This document shows, in pieces, positions 17,185 to 25,840 of a stretch of 64,000 bases of DNA. The notes beneath the pieces are model-generated. The model was given only the letters and a program-made list of their open reading frames with translations. It did not search any database and was not told the origin of the DNA. This stretch comes from JAEYFP01 sp964566545 (lineage in GTDB: Bacteria > Bacillota > Clostridia > Lachnospirales > Lachnospiraceae). The position numbers and the translations under genes were made by a program. The DNA lies in contig CAZMIX010000001.1 of the NCBI GenBank assembly GCA_964566545.1, positions 62,001-126,000 of the forward strand. The letters run 5' to 3'. How positions within the stretch are numbered: position 1 is the first letter of the stretch; the number at the start of each line of letters is the position of its first letter.

Positions 17185-17529
17185 TCAGGAATTAAAAAGC
17201 AAAATTCCCGCGATGATCACAAGCATACCGACCAGCTTCTGTTTCCCGATTTTTTCTTTTAAAACGAAGCAGCCGAGCAGCGTTACGAAAATATAGCCGG
17301 TCGATTCCAGCACCGGACCGAGCGATAAGGGCACATACTGATAGGCCAGCACCGTGATCAGGGTGGCGCCGAAGAAAAGTACATAGGCGATAATGACCTT
17401 CGGGTTTAAATATTCCGCAAGCCTCGTCTCGTACTGCCTGTTTGCGCTCATCTTAAGAAGAAGCTGGGAGACAGAGGATACGAGCACGGAAAGTAAAAAA
17501 ATAATGATAGAAAGCTGTTCATTACTCAT
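17185..17529 (-). CDS. Half-size EamA/SMR transporter, second of a pair
   Basis: 114 residues with four helices, the size of a small multidrug resistance (SMR) unit or of ArnE. GPVLESTGYIFVTLLGCFVLKEKIGKQKLVGM is the EamA signature segment in shortened form, seen here as GPVLESTGYIFV and LKEKIGKQKLVGM. The start overlaps the end of the partner gene by eight bases. Two different half-size proteins side by side suggest a heterodimer, as in ArnE/ArnF, which flips undecaprenyl-phosphate-aminoarabinose. Its neighbours in glycan synthesis support a lipid-linked sugar as substrate rather than drugs. Confidence 0.82.
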   Translation of the reverse strand: MSNEQLSIIIFLLSVLVSSVSQLLLKMSANRQYETRLAEYLNPKVIIAYVLFFGATLITVLAYQYVPLSLGPVLESTGYIFVTLLGCFVLKEKIGKQKLVGMLVIIAGILLFNS

Positions 17530-17887
17530 CCTTGTCCGTCACCACCAATCCGACGCCAAGGATCACAATGATCGAGGCGATGAGCTTTTTTACGGTAACC
17601 GCTTCCCCGAAAAACAGGCTTCCCCATATAAGTCCCCATATGATCACAACTGCCTTATTCGCATAGGCGGTCGTGAGCGGCATTTTTTTTAACACCTGCT
17701 GCCACAAAATCGCGTATACAAACAGGAGCAGCAGCACAAGCCCGTATAAAACGAGAAAGGAAAGGCTCAGGAACTTCGCTCCCGACGCAAGCTTTGAAAA
17801 AATAGCGCTTGCGGAATACAGCAGCATGATCGCATGTAAAAGGAGCAGCGGTTTTAGCCGCTCTTTTTTCAATTTCTGTCTATCCAT
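17522..17887 (-). CDS. Half-size EamA/SMR transporter, first of a pair
   Basis: 121 residues, four helices, with the EamA-like elements LYSASAIFSKLASG in the first helix and ANKAVVIIWGLIWGSLFFGE in the third/fourth. Its start overlaps the deacetylase stop by eight bases and its end overlaps the second half-size gene by eight bases, so both are made together. The likely role is one half of a heterodimeric flippase for a polyprenyl-linked sugar. It differs clearly from the partner, so this is not a recent duplication. Confidence 0.82.
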   Translation of the reverse strand: MDRQKLKKERLKPLLLLHAIMLLYSASAIFSKLASGAKFLSLSFLVLYGLVLLLLFVYAILWQQVLKKMPLTTAYANKAVVIIWGLIWGSLFFGEAVTVKKLIASIIVILGVGLVVTDKDE

Positions 17888-18659
17888 TCAATAAGATCCA
17901 TTCCCTCTCCATCGGAATATCGGTGTCCACAAGCACACCGTTTGCATCGTACATCGGATGCACCATGATTTCCAATCGGTATTTTGATAGAAAATCCCGT
18001 ATTACGCGGTCGCCCGCCGCACCTTTCAGAGTCGGCGGCAGCTCAAGCGAAAAATACGCCGCGAAGTCTTTATAAGAACCAAAATAATCTGTCGTCGTCC
18101 GGCAAAGCTTTCGGATCGACCGGTTATACAGGATTTTGTAAAGACGCATCAGCGGATTGCCGCCGCGAAATAAATTTCTGCTAAGCCGGACGGAGGAAAA
18201 TCCGTATTTTTTAGCAAGAGGCTTTAAAGCGCGCAGCACCGGATAATTCGTATGCACATGGTGATGGGAATCGACATGCCACAGCGTAAAACCATAAGTC
18301 CGGTATTTTTCAAGCTGGGCATCCAGCTCCTTACGGATCTGTACGATCGTCAGCTCGTCCATATAAAGCCGGTACTTCGTCGTCTGTTGAAAGCCTGCGT
18401 GAAAATTTCCTTTTTCGTCACAGAGCAGTGGATTGCTGCGGATATCCGACGTCAGCGGTCGTCCTTCCGTCAAATTTAAATGAATGCCGACCTCATCCGC
18501 AAAGCCCTGTTCCTTTGCAAGCGCCGCCGCCTCATCGGCCGCCGGCATATTTACCATGATTGTCGTCCGCCGGATCATGCCCTTTGCAAAACACTCTGTG
18601 ATCGCATGGTTGACCGATTCACTTTTCCCAAAATCGTCTGCATTTACTATCAATGTCAT
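17880..18659 (-). CDS. YdjC/ChbG/HpnK-family carbohydrate deacetylase
   Basis: Metal-dependent deacetylase of the YdjC family, which removes N-acetyl groups from sugars such as chitooligosaccharides (ChbG) or from hopanoid-linked glucosamine (HpnK). The metal-binding set is present: NADDFG (6-11), GIHLNLTEG, and HVDSHHHVHTNYPVL. The length of 259 residues is normal. In this operon, next to a flippase pair and GT-C transferases, it could deacetylate a lipid-linked N-acetylated sugar, as ArnD deformylates one in the Arn pathway; that is inference. It lacks a signal peptide, so it acts in the cytoplasm. Confidence 0.85.
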   Translation of the reverse strand: MTLIVNADDFGKSESVNHAITECFAKGMIRRTTIMVNMPAADEAAALAKEQGFADEVGIHLNLTEGRPLTSDIRSNPLLCDEKGNFHAGFQQTTKYRLYMDELTIVQIRKELDAQLEKYRTYGFTLWHVDSHHHVHTNYPVLRALKPLAKKYGFSSVRLSRNLFRGGNPLMRLYKILYNRSIRKLCRTTTDYFGSYKDFAAYFSLELPPTLKGAAGDRVIRDFLSKYRLEIMVHPMYDANGVLVDTDIPMEREWILLNG

Positions 18660-18692
18660 CGCTCTCCACCCGGGTCTTTTTACAAGAGCCGT

Positions 18693-20012
18693 CTACAGCC
18701 TCCAATACCGATAGCCTCGCCCGGCTACCTCCGCCTTATCAAGGATTGCCTTGATGTCTATGATGACCCGCTCCTTAGCCGGACATTCCTTAAAAAAGGA
18801 CTCCCACTTGGAAAGCGGCCAATTTTTAAATTCCTCATGTGCCACCGCGATCACAAGACAGTCCGCGTCATAAGCTTCGCTTCTGTCGGACAGAGGATAG
18901 CCGTAGACCCGCTTAACCTCTCTGGGATCTGCCATCGGGTCGATCAAAACGGGGCGCATTTCAAACTGCTCCAGATATTTTACGATTTCCATCACCTTGG
19001 AATTGCGCACATCCGGGCAGTTTTCCTTAAAGGTCGCGCCAAAAAATACGACTTTTGCCTGCCTCACCTGCTTATCGGCAAGCACGAGTTGTTTGATGAT
19101 GTGATCGCCGACGAACGCAGGCATATCATCGTTGACCTGCCTGCCAGCAGAAATAAGGCGGGAGTGAAAACCAAGCCTTTCTGTTTCGTATATAAAATAA
19201 TAAGGATCCACGCCGATGCAATGCCCGCCGACAAGTCCCGGACGGAAGCCGAGCGCATTCCATTTCGTATTCATCGCGTCAATGACCTCAGACGTATCAA
19301 TGTCCATTTTGTCAAATGCCATGGCAAGCTCATTGATAAAGGCAATATTAATGTCCCGTTGGGAATTTTCCACAACCTTTGCCGCCTCAGCCACCTTAAT
19401 GCTGCCTGCGCGGTGCACGCCGGCTTCGATTACAAGCTCATAGACCTGTGCGATTTCTTCAAGCGCCTCCGCATCCATACCCGAAACAATTTTCCTGATA
19501 TTCTCCAGACGGTGTACCTTGTCGCCGGGGTTGATCCGTTCCGGCGAATAACCGACCTTGAAGTCCACGCCGCAAATCAAACCCGATTCCTGCTCTAAGA
19601 TCGGCACGCACACATCCTCTGTCACGCCGGGATAGACCGTCGATTCGTAAACGACGATAGAGCCCTTCGTCAGATTTTTGCCAAGCAGTCGGCTCGCAGA
19701 CTCGACCGGATATAAATCCGGCGTCTTATCGAGGTTGATCGGCGTCGGTACCGCGACAATATGGAATTTCGCTTCCTTAAGCCGCTTCGCGTCGCACGTA
19801 AACTCGACCGTCGTCTTTTTAATCGCTTCGTCGCCTACCTCCTTTGTCGGATCGATACCGGACCGGTAAGCCTTTATTTTTTCTTCGTTTAAATCAAAGC
19901 CGATTACCTCGGCCTTTTTTGCAAACGCAACCGCGATCGGCATTCCCACATAACCGAGTCCCACTAATGCTATTTTTTCCTGCCTGTCCGCGATCTTTCT
20001 ATATAAGCTCAT
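18693..20012 (-). CDS. UDP-N-acetylhexosamine 6-dehydrogenase (TviB/WbpO family)
   Basis: Oxidises a UDP-HexNAc to the uronic acid with two NAD molecules, giving UDP-GlcNAcA or UDP-GalNAcA. The N-terminal Rossmann motif is ALVGLGYVGMPIA, the central part has VVYESTVYPGVTED and YSPERINPGD, and the active-site cysteine lies in GGHCIGVDPYYF. HIVAVPTPINLDKTPDLYP, in which I see no UDP-glucose-type features, matches TviB/WbpO rather than Ugd. It is 439 residues long and is the first gene of the operon to 10636, behind a good promoter at 20070-20098 and an AAAGGAG site. Which N-acetylhexosamine is used cannot be decided here. Confidence 0.9.
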   Translation of the reverse strand: MSLYRKIADRQEKIALVGLGYVGMPIAVAFAKKAEVIGFDLNEEKIKAYRSGIDPTKEVGDEAIKKTTVEFTCDAKRLKEAKFHIVAVPTPINLDKTPDLYPVESASRLLGKNLTKGSIVVYESTVYPGVTEDVCVPILEQESGLICGVDFKVGYSPERINPGDKVHRLENIRKIVSGMDAEALEEIAQVYELVIEAGVHRAGSIKVAEAAKVVENSQRDINIAFINELAMAFDKMDIDTSEVIDAMNTKWNALGFRPGLVGGHCIGVDPYYFIYETERLGFHSRLISAGRQVNDDMPAFVGDHIIKQLVLADKQVRQAKVVFFGATFKENCPDVRNSKVMEIVKYLEQFEMRPVLIDPMADPREVKRVYGYPLSDRSEAYDADCLVIAVAHEEFKNWPLSKWESFFKECPAKERVIIDIKAILDKAEVAGRGYRYWRL

Positions 20013-20069
20013 CTTCTCTTTTCTCCTTTATTGGTCATCCTTGGATTGAAAACCCGAGTGCAATCCTAT

Positions 20070-20098
20070 ATAATAATTAAGAACAAAGAGTTTGCCAA
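20070..20098 (-). promoter_or_regulatory. Sigma-A promoter of the nucleotide-sugar dehydrogenase operon
   Basis: TTGGCA (20093-20098), 17 bases, TATTAT (20070-20075) on the minus strand, each one mismatch from consensus, about 60 bp before the gene start. The -35 box lies inside the hairpin at 20087-20108. Confidence 0.75.
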
Positions 20099-20210
20099 AG
20101 CAAACTCTCGCGCCGAGCGCGGTTGACAAAGTCAACATCATACCATACGCGCGAGTGCGCATATTATTTCATTATATAGGAAATCCGGAGGAATTTCCTA
20201 TATAATGAAA
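20087..20210. repeat. Cluster of five consecutive palindromes, copy B
   Basis: In 124 bp there are five inverted repeats: AGAGTTTGC with a CAAA loop (20087-20108), CGCGC-CGA-GCGCG (20109-20121), GTTGAC-AAA-GTCAAC (20122-20136), GCGC-GAGT-GCGC (20149-20160) and a perfect 18-bp pair (arms 20167-20184 and 20193-20210, loop of eight). The order of GC palindrome followed by the GGAAAT-centred AT-rich palindrome is shared with copy A at 10348-10421. The cluster lies between divergent genes and carries the promoter of the leftward operon. Confidence 0.85.
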
Positions 20211-20279
20211 CTTCATGATATTATATCATACTTTAGTAAAATATCCAATAAAATCAGAATATTCAATAAAGGAGCATTT

Positions 20280-22097
20280 ATGACCGTGAAAAAATTTGGC
20301 GCCGCTTATTATCCATATATTTTATTAGGACTTGGCTTTCTGCTACTGCTTTGCAAATGCTTTTTCAGCTTCTGCTGGTCGGACGAGACCTTTTATTTTT
20401 CCACAGCCTACCGCTTTTATCAGGGGGACAGTATTTTTTTGCATGAATGGTTTCCAACACAGCTCTCCGCCGTGATTCTGCTTCCGCTCTTTTCTCTTTA
20501 TATGGCTGTCACCGGTTCGACAAGCGGGATTCTGCTCTTTTTCCGCATCTGCTTTGTATTCTTTGCGCTGATCAGCAGCCTTGTCACCTACCGGATACTC
20601 AAAACGGCCGTAAGGGAGGTAATCGCTTTATTCTGCGCGCTTTCCGTCCTGTTTTATACGCATTTAAATATTGCGACGCTTTCCTACTATACGATATCCG
20701 TCCACTGCTTCCTGCTTTCGATGCTGCTCATCTATTATTTTTATCAAACCGGAAAAAAGCGGTTTCTCGTCGTTTCGGGCGTCCTGTTTGCGCTCTGCGT
20801 GCTTGCACTTCCAACGATGGCTCTCGCCTACGTACTCGTAATTGCGGCCATTCTGCTTCTTCTGCTCGTCTGCCGCATAACAAAGCTGCCGGAATCGTGG
20901 AAGGAAGCGGTTAGAAAGGCTGATTTAATTACGGTCTGCCTATATACGCTGTATGGCATCTGTATCCCCACCGTCCTGTTTTTCGCTTTTTTACTGGCAA
21001 ACGTTTCCATTATGGATTTTATCAACGCAATTCCTTATGTCCTGTCCGATGAGGAGCATGGGACAAGCCTGACCTATCCATTAAAGAAATTCTTTATCGG
21101 AATCAATGAGGTGTACGGCTATGGCGCTTATGCGGGCTACCTGCTGATTTTATTCACATTTTTCATTAACTGTTTTTCTGCCCTGAAGAAACAAGGCGGA
21201 CGCCTCATCGGTCCTCTGATCGCAACCTTGCAGCGGCTGTCCGCCGCTGCCGCTCTGGTTCTGTTTGCGGTTTATTTTTTATACAGCCTCGGACACACCG
21301 GCTATATCCAAACCGCTCTTTGCATGACGGCGCTCCCGCTCTTTTTCCTTACAAAAAAGAAAAACTGGAGACTGTTCTTCCTGCTGTTTGCGGGCGGCAT
21401 GATGTTCTCCGTCGTATTCAGCTATTCTTCTAACGGCTATCTCTATATTTTATCGATGGGACATTTCATCGCCTCGATCGCGTCAATTCTGTTTATTCAG
21501 GATTACATCGCCGAGCTGACGGATGGGGAATCCCTTTCCCAAATTGGCCGTATCCTATTTATAGCGGTCCTCTGCATCGCGCTCATCCAGACGATCGTGC
21601 TGCGCATCGTCAATATTTACCGCGACGCGCCTCTTAAAGAGCTGACTGCCCAAATTACGCAGGGGCCTGCTGCCGGGCTTTATACGACACCGGAGCATCT
21701 TGCGATGTATGAAACTGTTTATGATACGATCCTGACCTACTGCCAGTCGGATTCGATCGGAAAAGAAAACGGCAGCATCTTCATTACAAAGCTGCTGCCC
21801 TACGGCTATTTATGCACGGATTTGCGCTGCGCGGCCTCGACTACGTGGCGGACGGCATTTAACAGCGTGCGCCTTGCGCCTTACTACGAAATGAACCCCG
21901 ATCGCTATCCCGACCTCGTCCTCGTCCTCGACGAGGAATACGGCTCCTATGAGACGTGCGGCGACGTCGTCGCCGACCCGAACCCGAATGCCAATGAAAT
22001 GGGCGGCTTCCTGCTCGATTATGTCACGGAGCACGGGTATGAGAAAATTTCCGTTCCATGCGGCACGCTTTTTAGGAAATCTCTGCCTGCCCAATAA
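20280..22097 (+). CDS. GT-C-like integral membrane protein
   Basis: 605 residues with about 11 helices and a C-terminal extracellular part. The first loop carries the acidic pattern FCWSDETFYFSTAYRFYQGD, typical of GT-C glycosyltransferases using polyprenyl-linked sugars. The start at 20280 has AAAGGAG seven bases upstream; an upstream ATG at 20205 lies within the right arm of a palindrome and has no site. It is the only plus-strand gene of the glycan region, divergent from the dehydrogenase operon and convergent with 22128, with 30 bp and no visible terminator between them. No clear promoter was found in its leader. Confidence 0.8.
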   Translation: MTVKKFGAAYYPYILLGLGFLLLLCKCFFSFCWSDETFYFSTAYRFYQGDSIFLHEWFPTQLSAVILLPLFSLYMAVTGSTSGILLFFRICFVFFALISSLVTYRILKTAVREVIALFCALSVLFYTHLNIATLSYYTISVHCFLLSMLLIYYFYQTGKKRFLVVSGVLFALCVLALPTMALAYVLVIAAILLLLLVCRITKLPESWKEAVRKADLITVCLYTLYGICIPTVLFFAFLLANVSIMDFINAIPYVLSDEEHGTSLTYPLKKFFIGINEVYGYGAYAGYLLILFTFFINCFSALKKQGGRLIGPLIATLQRLSAAAALVLFAVYFLYSLGHTGYIQTALCMTALPLFFLTKKKNWRLFFLLFAGGMMFSVVFSYSSNGYLYILSMGHFIASIASILFIQDYIAELTDGESLSQIGRILFIAVLCIALIQTIVLRIVNIYRDAPLKELTAQITQGPAAGLYTTPEHLAMYETVYDTILTYCQSDSIGKENGSIFITKLLPYGYLCTDLRCAASTTWRTAFNSVRLAPYYEMNPDRYPDLVLVLDEEYGSYETCGDVVADPNPNANEMGGFLLDYVTEHGYEKISVPCGTLFRKSLPAQ

Positions 22098-22127
22098 TTT
22101 ACGAAAGCGGAGTATCCTTACAGACGG

Positions 22128-23654
22128 TCAGTCTTTCATTTCTTTTCCGCACCATTCGACCGCGCGCAGCGTCAGGGCGAATACGATAAGCGGCACGATC
22201 TGAAGGAGCACGCGGTTTCCCGAATCGCCGACGCCTTCTCTTAAAATGCCGTCCCTCGCCCAGCAAACGGCGAGTGTGATCAGCAGATAGCCCGTCCAAA
22301 GCAAATCATGATACCCGAAGGAAACACCCTTTTTCGGCAGCAGGAGCAACATCGCGATCACAAAAGCAGGGAACAGCCCCCATCCGCTCTGGTTAAACAA
22401 ATTCGCACTGAATGCTTTCAAATTTCCAAAATAAATGGTCGAGTCCAACACCCACAATCCTGCATTGACGAGCAAAAGCCCCGCTATAATGACGGCTTCC
22501 ATGTGCATTTGCAGCTTTTTAAAATACCGTCCCCTGAGTAAGGTCAAATACAGCAGCACCGCCGCCATTCCGACGAGCTGCACGACAGCCTTTTTTTCCG
22601 TAAGAAACGTATAGGGCGCGTCGATGTCCATCGTCAGGAAAATGCGGATATCGTACATCAGCTGCAGGCAGGCGGTCGGCAGTAAAAAGCACAGCGCCAG
22701 CTCCCGGTTCCGGTACTTAAGCGTCGAAATGCAGAGCACGGCAAAAATGACGAAAATGCCACCCTCCATGCGCAACGTCGAAAGCATCGCGATCAAGATT
22801 CCCTGCACACACACAAGCCCTTCTTCGCAGCGCTCCTCCCCTGGCTGGAAACGAAACGCCAGATAACCGCAAAGGAACAGATATTCCATAAAATAAACGT
22901 TGGCCATCGCCCACTTGGATACGATGAGAAACGGCATGGCGGAAAGCAGCACAAGCAGCGAAAGCAGCGCCGCAGTAAGCGCTTTTTTCTGCCCGGCGGC
23001 TTTTGCCTGCTCATAAACGGCATAGGTAAAGCCGCAAAGAAAATTCATGTTGAAAAACTGCTGGATGCCAAACGTTTCGTTGAAGCCGAACAAATGCGGG
23101 AATGTGCCGATCAGCGCGGCTCCCTGCCCCACGTCCGTCAAAAACACGTTGAATTCCCGCCGGTATGTGCCATAGCTTACGATCGCGCGCGAATACAGCG
23201 AATAGTAATACATCGAATCATTCGAAACGCTCACGGAAAGCAGTCCCGAAACGGCAAGCACGGCCGCAAGCAGAACCGCGGCTGCAGGTATCCACGGCAC
23301 ACAGCGCTTTTTGGGCTGTCCCTTCGTTCCGTCCTTCCATACGGCAAGCTCCGACCTTAAGCTTTGAAACGGCTTTTTTAAGAAACACAAAAACGCGGCT
23401 GCAAGCAGCAGCAAAAGCAGTACGGTCCACGCGCGAAACGGCAGGCCTATGACCAGAAGCAAAAAGCCCGCAAGCACATAAACGGCAATACCGACCGGAT
23501 AAGCTAAGAGCGGCGTCCAGATGTCCCTGACGCCCCGTCTTATGCATACGACGAAGCAAAGACCAACCAAATAAACGGCTAGGATCACGAGAAGCTGATT
23601 AAGAAAAAAGCGCCCGGTAAATTGTGTCAAATAAGCGGCGATCCATTCCTTCAT
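22128..23654 (-). CDS. Large polytopic membrane protein, putative GT-C transferase or polymerase
   Basis: 508 residues and about 12 helices; the family is not certain. The first large loop contains YYYSLYSRAIVSYGTYR and FNVFLTDVGQGAALIGTF followed by FGFNETFGIQQFFNMNF, which resembles the catalytic loop region of Lachnospiraceae GT-C proteins. The start overlaps the stop of 23651 by four bases. It is the last gene of the leftward polysaccharide region. Module 3 has a flippase and an initiating transferase but no recognisable Wzy, so this protein is a candidate for its polymerase. Confidence 0.7.
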   Translation of the reverse strand: MKEWIAAYLTQFTGRFFLNQLLVILAVYLVGLCFVVCIRRGVRDIWTPLLAYPVGIAVYVLAGFLLLVIGLPFRAWTVLLLLLLAAAFLCFLKKPFQSLRSELAVWKDGTKGQPKKRCVPWIPAAAVLLAAVLAVSGLLSVSVSNDSMYYYSLYSRAIVSYGTYRREFNVFLTDVGQGAALIGTFPHLFGFNETFGIQQFFNMNFLCGFTYAVYEQAKAAGQKKALTAALLSLLVLLSAMPFLIVSKWAMANVYFMEYLFLCGYLAFRFQPGEERCEEGLVCVQGILIAMLSTLRMEGGIFVIFAVLCISTLKYRNRELALCFLLPTACLQLMYDIRIFLTMDIDAPYTFLTEKKAVVQLVGMAAVLLYLTLLRGRYFKKLQMHMEAVIIAGLLLVNAGLWVLDSTIYFGNLKAFSANLFNQSGWGLFPAFVIAMLLLLPKKGVSFGYHDLLWTGYLLITLAVCWARDGILREGVGDSGNRVLLQIVPLIVFALTLRAVEWCGKEMKD

Positions 23655-24346
23655 AAGTTTGTTGCCACCTCGCTCTCATAATAGGCTTTGGTCATGATGT
23701 AGAGGTTTTCCGCTTCGTTTTCGGCATTCCCATCCCACAGCACGACGAGCGCATCCGCTTCCTCCATGCCCTGTGCATTCAGATAGACATGAATTTCCGG
23801 CAGATAATCAGAATAATACCAATAATAAGTAAAATAATTCCCGAGCTCCTCCCAGAAATCGTTTAACAAAAAGGAATAGCGGAACATGTCGTTCGCATAG
23901 CCCAGATCCGCAAATTTCTCCATCTGCGCTTCGCTCACCTTCGCATCGTTCAGCTCAGCGTCCGGAATGACGCTGGCCTCCATCAGCTCCATGTAGTTGA
24001 TCGCATTTTCATTATGGTAATATGCATAGACAAAATTTTTACCCTCCGCCACGGCCTGATCGAGCGTGACCCTGTCATCCTTTGTATAGACCGTCTTGCC
24101 TTTCAGCAAAAGCGGCAGGAAGCTGTCGGGATATTCCCCCTTTTCCAGAAATTCCGTCTGGTAAAACGTCTGGTTGATCGGGCGGTAAAATGGCACGATC
24201 GAGGGCAGCACCCGCACATTATAAACGAAGCTCAGCATAATCATCGCGACGACGAAGCCTATGAGCACAGATCCCTTATATTCTTTTTTCCACCGCAGCA
24301 GCACAGCCACAGCGATCGTCAAAACAGCGACAGCGATATATTTCAT
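23651..24346 (-). CDS. Membrane protein with two helices and an extracellular domain
   Basis: Unrecognised. Two N-terminal helices (IAVAVLTIAVAVLL and LIGFVVAMIMLSFVYNV) are followed by about 180 residues expected outside the cell (DRVTLDQAVAEGKNFVYAY, then YFTYYWYYSDYLPEIHVYL). It overlaps the flippase gene upstream and the large membrane protein downstream by four bases each, so all three are coupled. A small protein of this layout beside a GT-C protein is also seen at 10636-11538, and the two could be analogous accessory or C-terminal parts. Confidence 0.7.
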   Translation of the reverse strand: MKYIAVAVLTIAVAVLLRWKKEYKGSVLIGFVVAMIMLSFVYNVRVLPSIVPFYRPINQTFYQTEFLEKGEYPDSFLPLLLKGKTVYTKDDRVTLDQAVAEGKNFVYAYYHNENAINYMELMEASVIPDAELNDAKVSEAQMEKFADLGYANDMFRYSFLLNDFWEELGNYFTYYWYYSDYLPEIHVYLNAQGMEEADALVVLWDGNAENEAENLYIMTKAYYESEVATNL

Positions 24347-25779
24347 TTTTTCAATCCTTTAAGAAAACGCAGCAGATCTGCCAAAATCCCTCTGTTCCAA
24401 ATACAGTGCAGCACAAACAGCACGCCTCCGACACCGGCGCTCAGCCACTGGTCCTTTGTCACCGTTGCAAACGCGGCGTAGGCAATATAGAGACACAGCG
24501 AAGCGATGAACTCCCGGAAGCGGTAATCGACCGGATAGCACTTTTTAGAAAAATAAGTGCCGAGTAAAAAATAAACGATGTAGGTAACTGCCGTGGCGAG
24601 CGCCGCGCCGACACCTCCAAGCTTCGGGACGAGCAGGATATTTCCGGCAAGATTGCAGATAATTGCGGCGATGGAAGCATAATTAAAGTATTTGATCTTC
24701 CCGACGAACTTCACGCCCTGCCCTGTCATTTCAAATAGAATGCTCAAAATCGGCATCAGCGTTAAAAACGGGATGACTCTGATCGCTTCGCGGTAGCCCT
24801 CTCCTAAAATCAGCACGATGACGCCCCTGAAAATCGTCAGCAGAAACGCCGCCGACATGCAAAGAAACTGCACCTTTCGGAACATATCCGCAAAAAACGC
24901 CTTGCAGACCTCCTGCGGTTCCGTTTCGTATTTTTCCATCGCGACCGGCGCCCAAAATGCCACATAGGTAATTTTAAACGTCAGTAAAAGCGTCATGATC
25001 TGCATCGCCGCCGAATAAACGCCCGTTTCCGCAAAGTTATTAAAAATTTTGATAAACCACTTATCCATCGACGACAAGAGCCATTCCATCAAAAGCATCG
25101 GAATGAACGGAACGCCGTAAAGCAGCAGCTCCTTTTCTGTGACTGCATGTCTGACCGCCTTTTCCCTGCGTTTAACAAACACATAGCGAATGGCGACTGT
25201 CAGCGTCACGATTCCGAGCGGCAGCGTCATCGCGTAAAGCACGACGCGGAAATCATTCCCGAGGATCGCCACAAACAAAAGAACAAATGCGATATACAGC
25301 AACTTCGACAAAATATTTAAGTTGGAATACAGCTTTCCGTTCTGCTCCATACGGATATTCAAAAACAAGAATCGTTCAAAAACGGAAATGACCGTATAGG
25401 CGATGACTAACAACGTGATGTCAAGGCTGCTTCGTCCAAAAAGAAAGCCGTTGAAATACCGCGCGCCAAACGCATATAAGCCCGACAAAAGAAAGATGAG
25501 GAGCGCAGGCTGGCGCACGCACTGCAATAAAAGCGTCTTCCGGTTCACACCCTCTTTATAGAAATAACGGATATAGGACTGATCCAGCCCCAAAATGGCA
25601 AAAATATAGATAATGGAAACAACTGAGGTAAACATGGCAGTTCTTCCATACTCATCTGTGGACATTACGCGCGTAATCAGCGGGAGGGAGATGAATCCCA
25701 GCAGCAGCACGACGAAATTACCGTAAAAATACTGAATGAAGCTCTGCAGCAAGCCTTCCTTTTTTTCCTTTTGTTCCAT
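24343..25779 (-). CDS. Wzx-type lipid-linked oligosaccharide flippase (module 3)
   Basis: 478 residues, 12-14 helices, PST family of the MOP superfamily. The N-terminal elements FVVLLLGFISLPLITRVM and TDEYGRTAMFTSVVSIIYI and the central SMDKWFIKIF with TGVYSAAMQIM are characteristic. It would move undecaprenyl-pyrophosphate-linked repeat units to the outer face of the membrane. It is followed by two coupled membrane genes and preceded by a GtrB-like transferase. It is one of three flippases in the window; the others are 36111 and 57860. Confidence 0.9.
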   Translation of the reverse strand: MEQKEKKEGLLQSFIQYFYGNFVVLLLGFISLPLITRVMSTDEYGRTAMFTSVVSIIYIFAILGLDQSYIRYFYKEGVNRKTLLLQCVRQPALLIFLLSGLYAFGARYFNGFLFGRSSLDITLLVIAYTVISVFERFLFLNIRMEQNGKLYSNLNILSKLLYIAFVLLFVAILGNDFRVVLYAMTLPLGIVTLTVAIRYVFVKRREKAVRHAVTEKELLLYGVPFIPMLLMEWLLSSMDKWFIKIFNNFAETGVYSAAMQIMTLLLTFKITYVAFWAPVAMEKYETEPQEVCKAFFADMFRKVQFLCMSAAFLLTIFRGVIVLILGEGYREAIRVIPFLTLMPILSILFEMTGQGVKFVGKIKYFNYASIAAIICNLAGNILLVPKLGGVGAALATAVTYIVYFLLGTYFSKKCYPVDYRFREFIASLCLYIAYAAFATVTKDQWLSAGVGGVLFVLHCIWNRGILADLLRFLKGLKK

Positions 25780-25840
25780 GATCTATCCTTGCTCCAATAG
25801 TGAATCGGGCTTTGTCAGCGCCCGTTTGTTAAAGCTGCCT

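Noticed and set aside
17185..17887. Multidrug efflux pump of the SMR type
   Set aside because: Size and fold would fit, but the pair lies within a glycan operon and shows EamA-like rather than EmrE-like signature segments, so a lipid-sugar flippase is more likely.
18480..19598. Plus-strand reading frame of 372 codons
   Set aside because: It lies antisense to the dehydrogenase and deacetylase genes, whose motifs are complete. It has no ribosome binding site and its translation is rich in His, Arg and Cys without domain features, as expected of a shadow frame.
20205..20279. Upstream in-frame ATG of the plus-strand GT-C gene
   Set aside because: It lies in the right arm of a palindrome and lacks a ribosome binding site, whereas ATG at 20280 has AAAGGAG at good distance.
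22098..22127. Bidirectional terminator between the convergent genes
   Set aside because: The 30 bp hold no inverted repeat with a T run.
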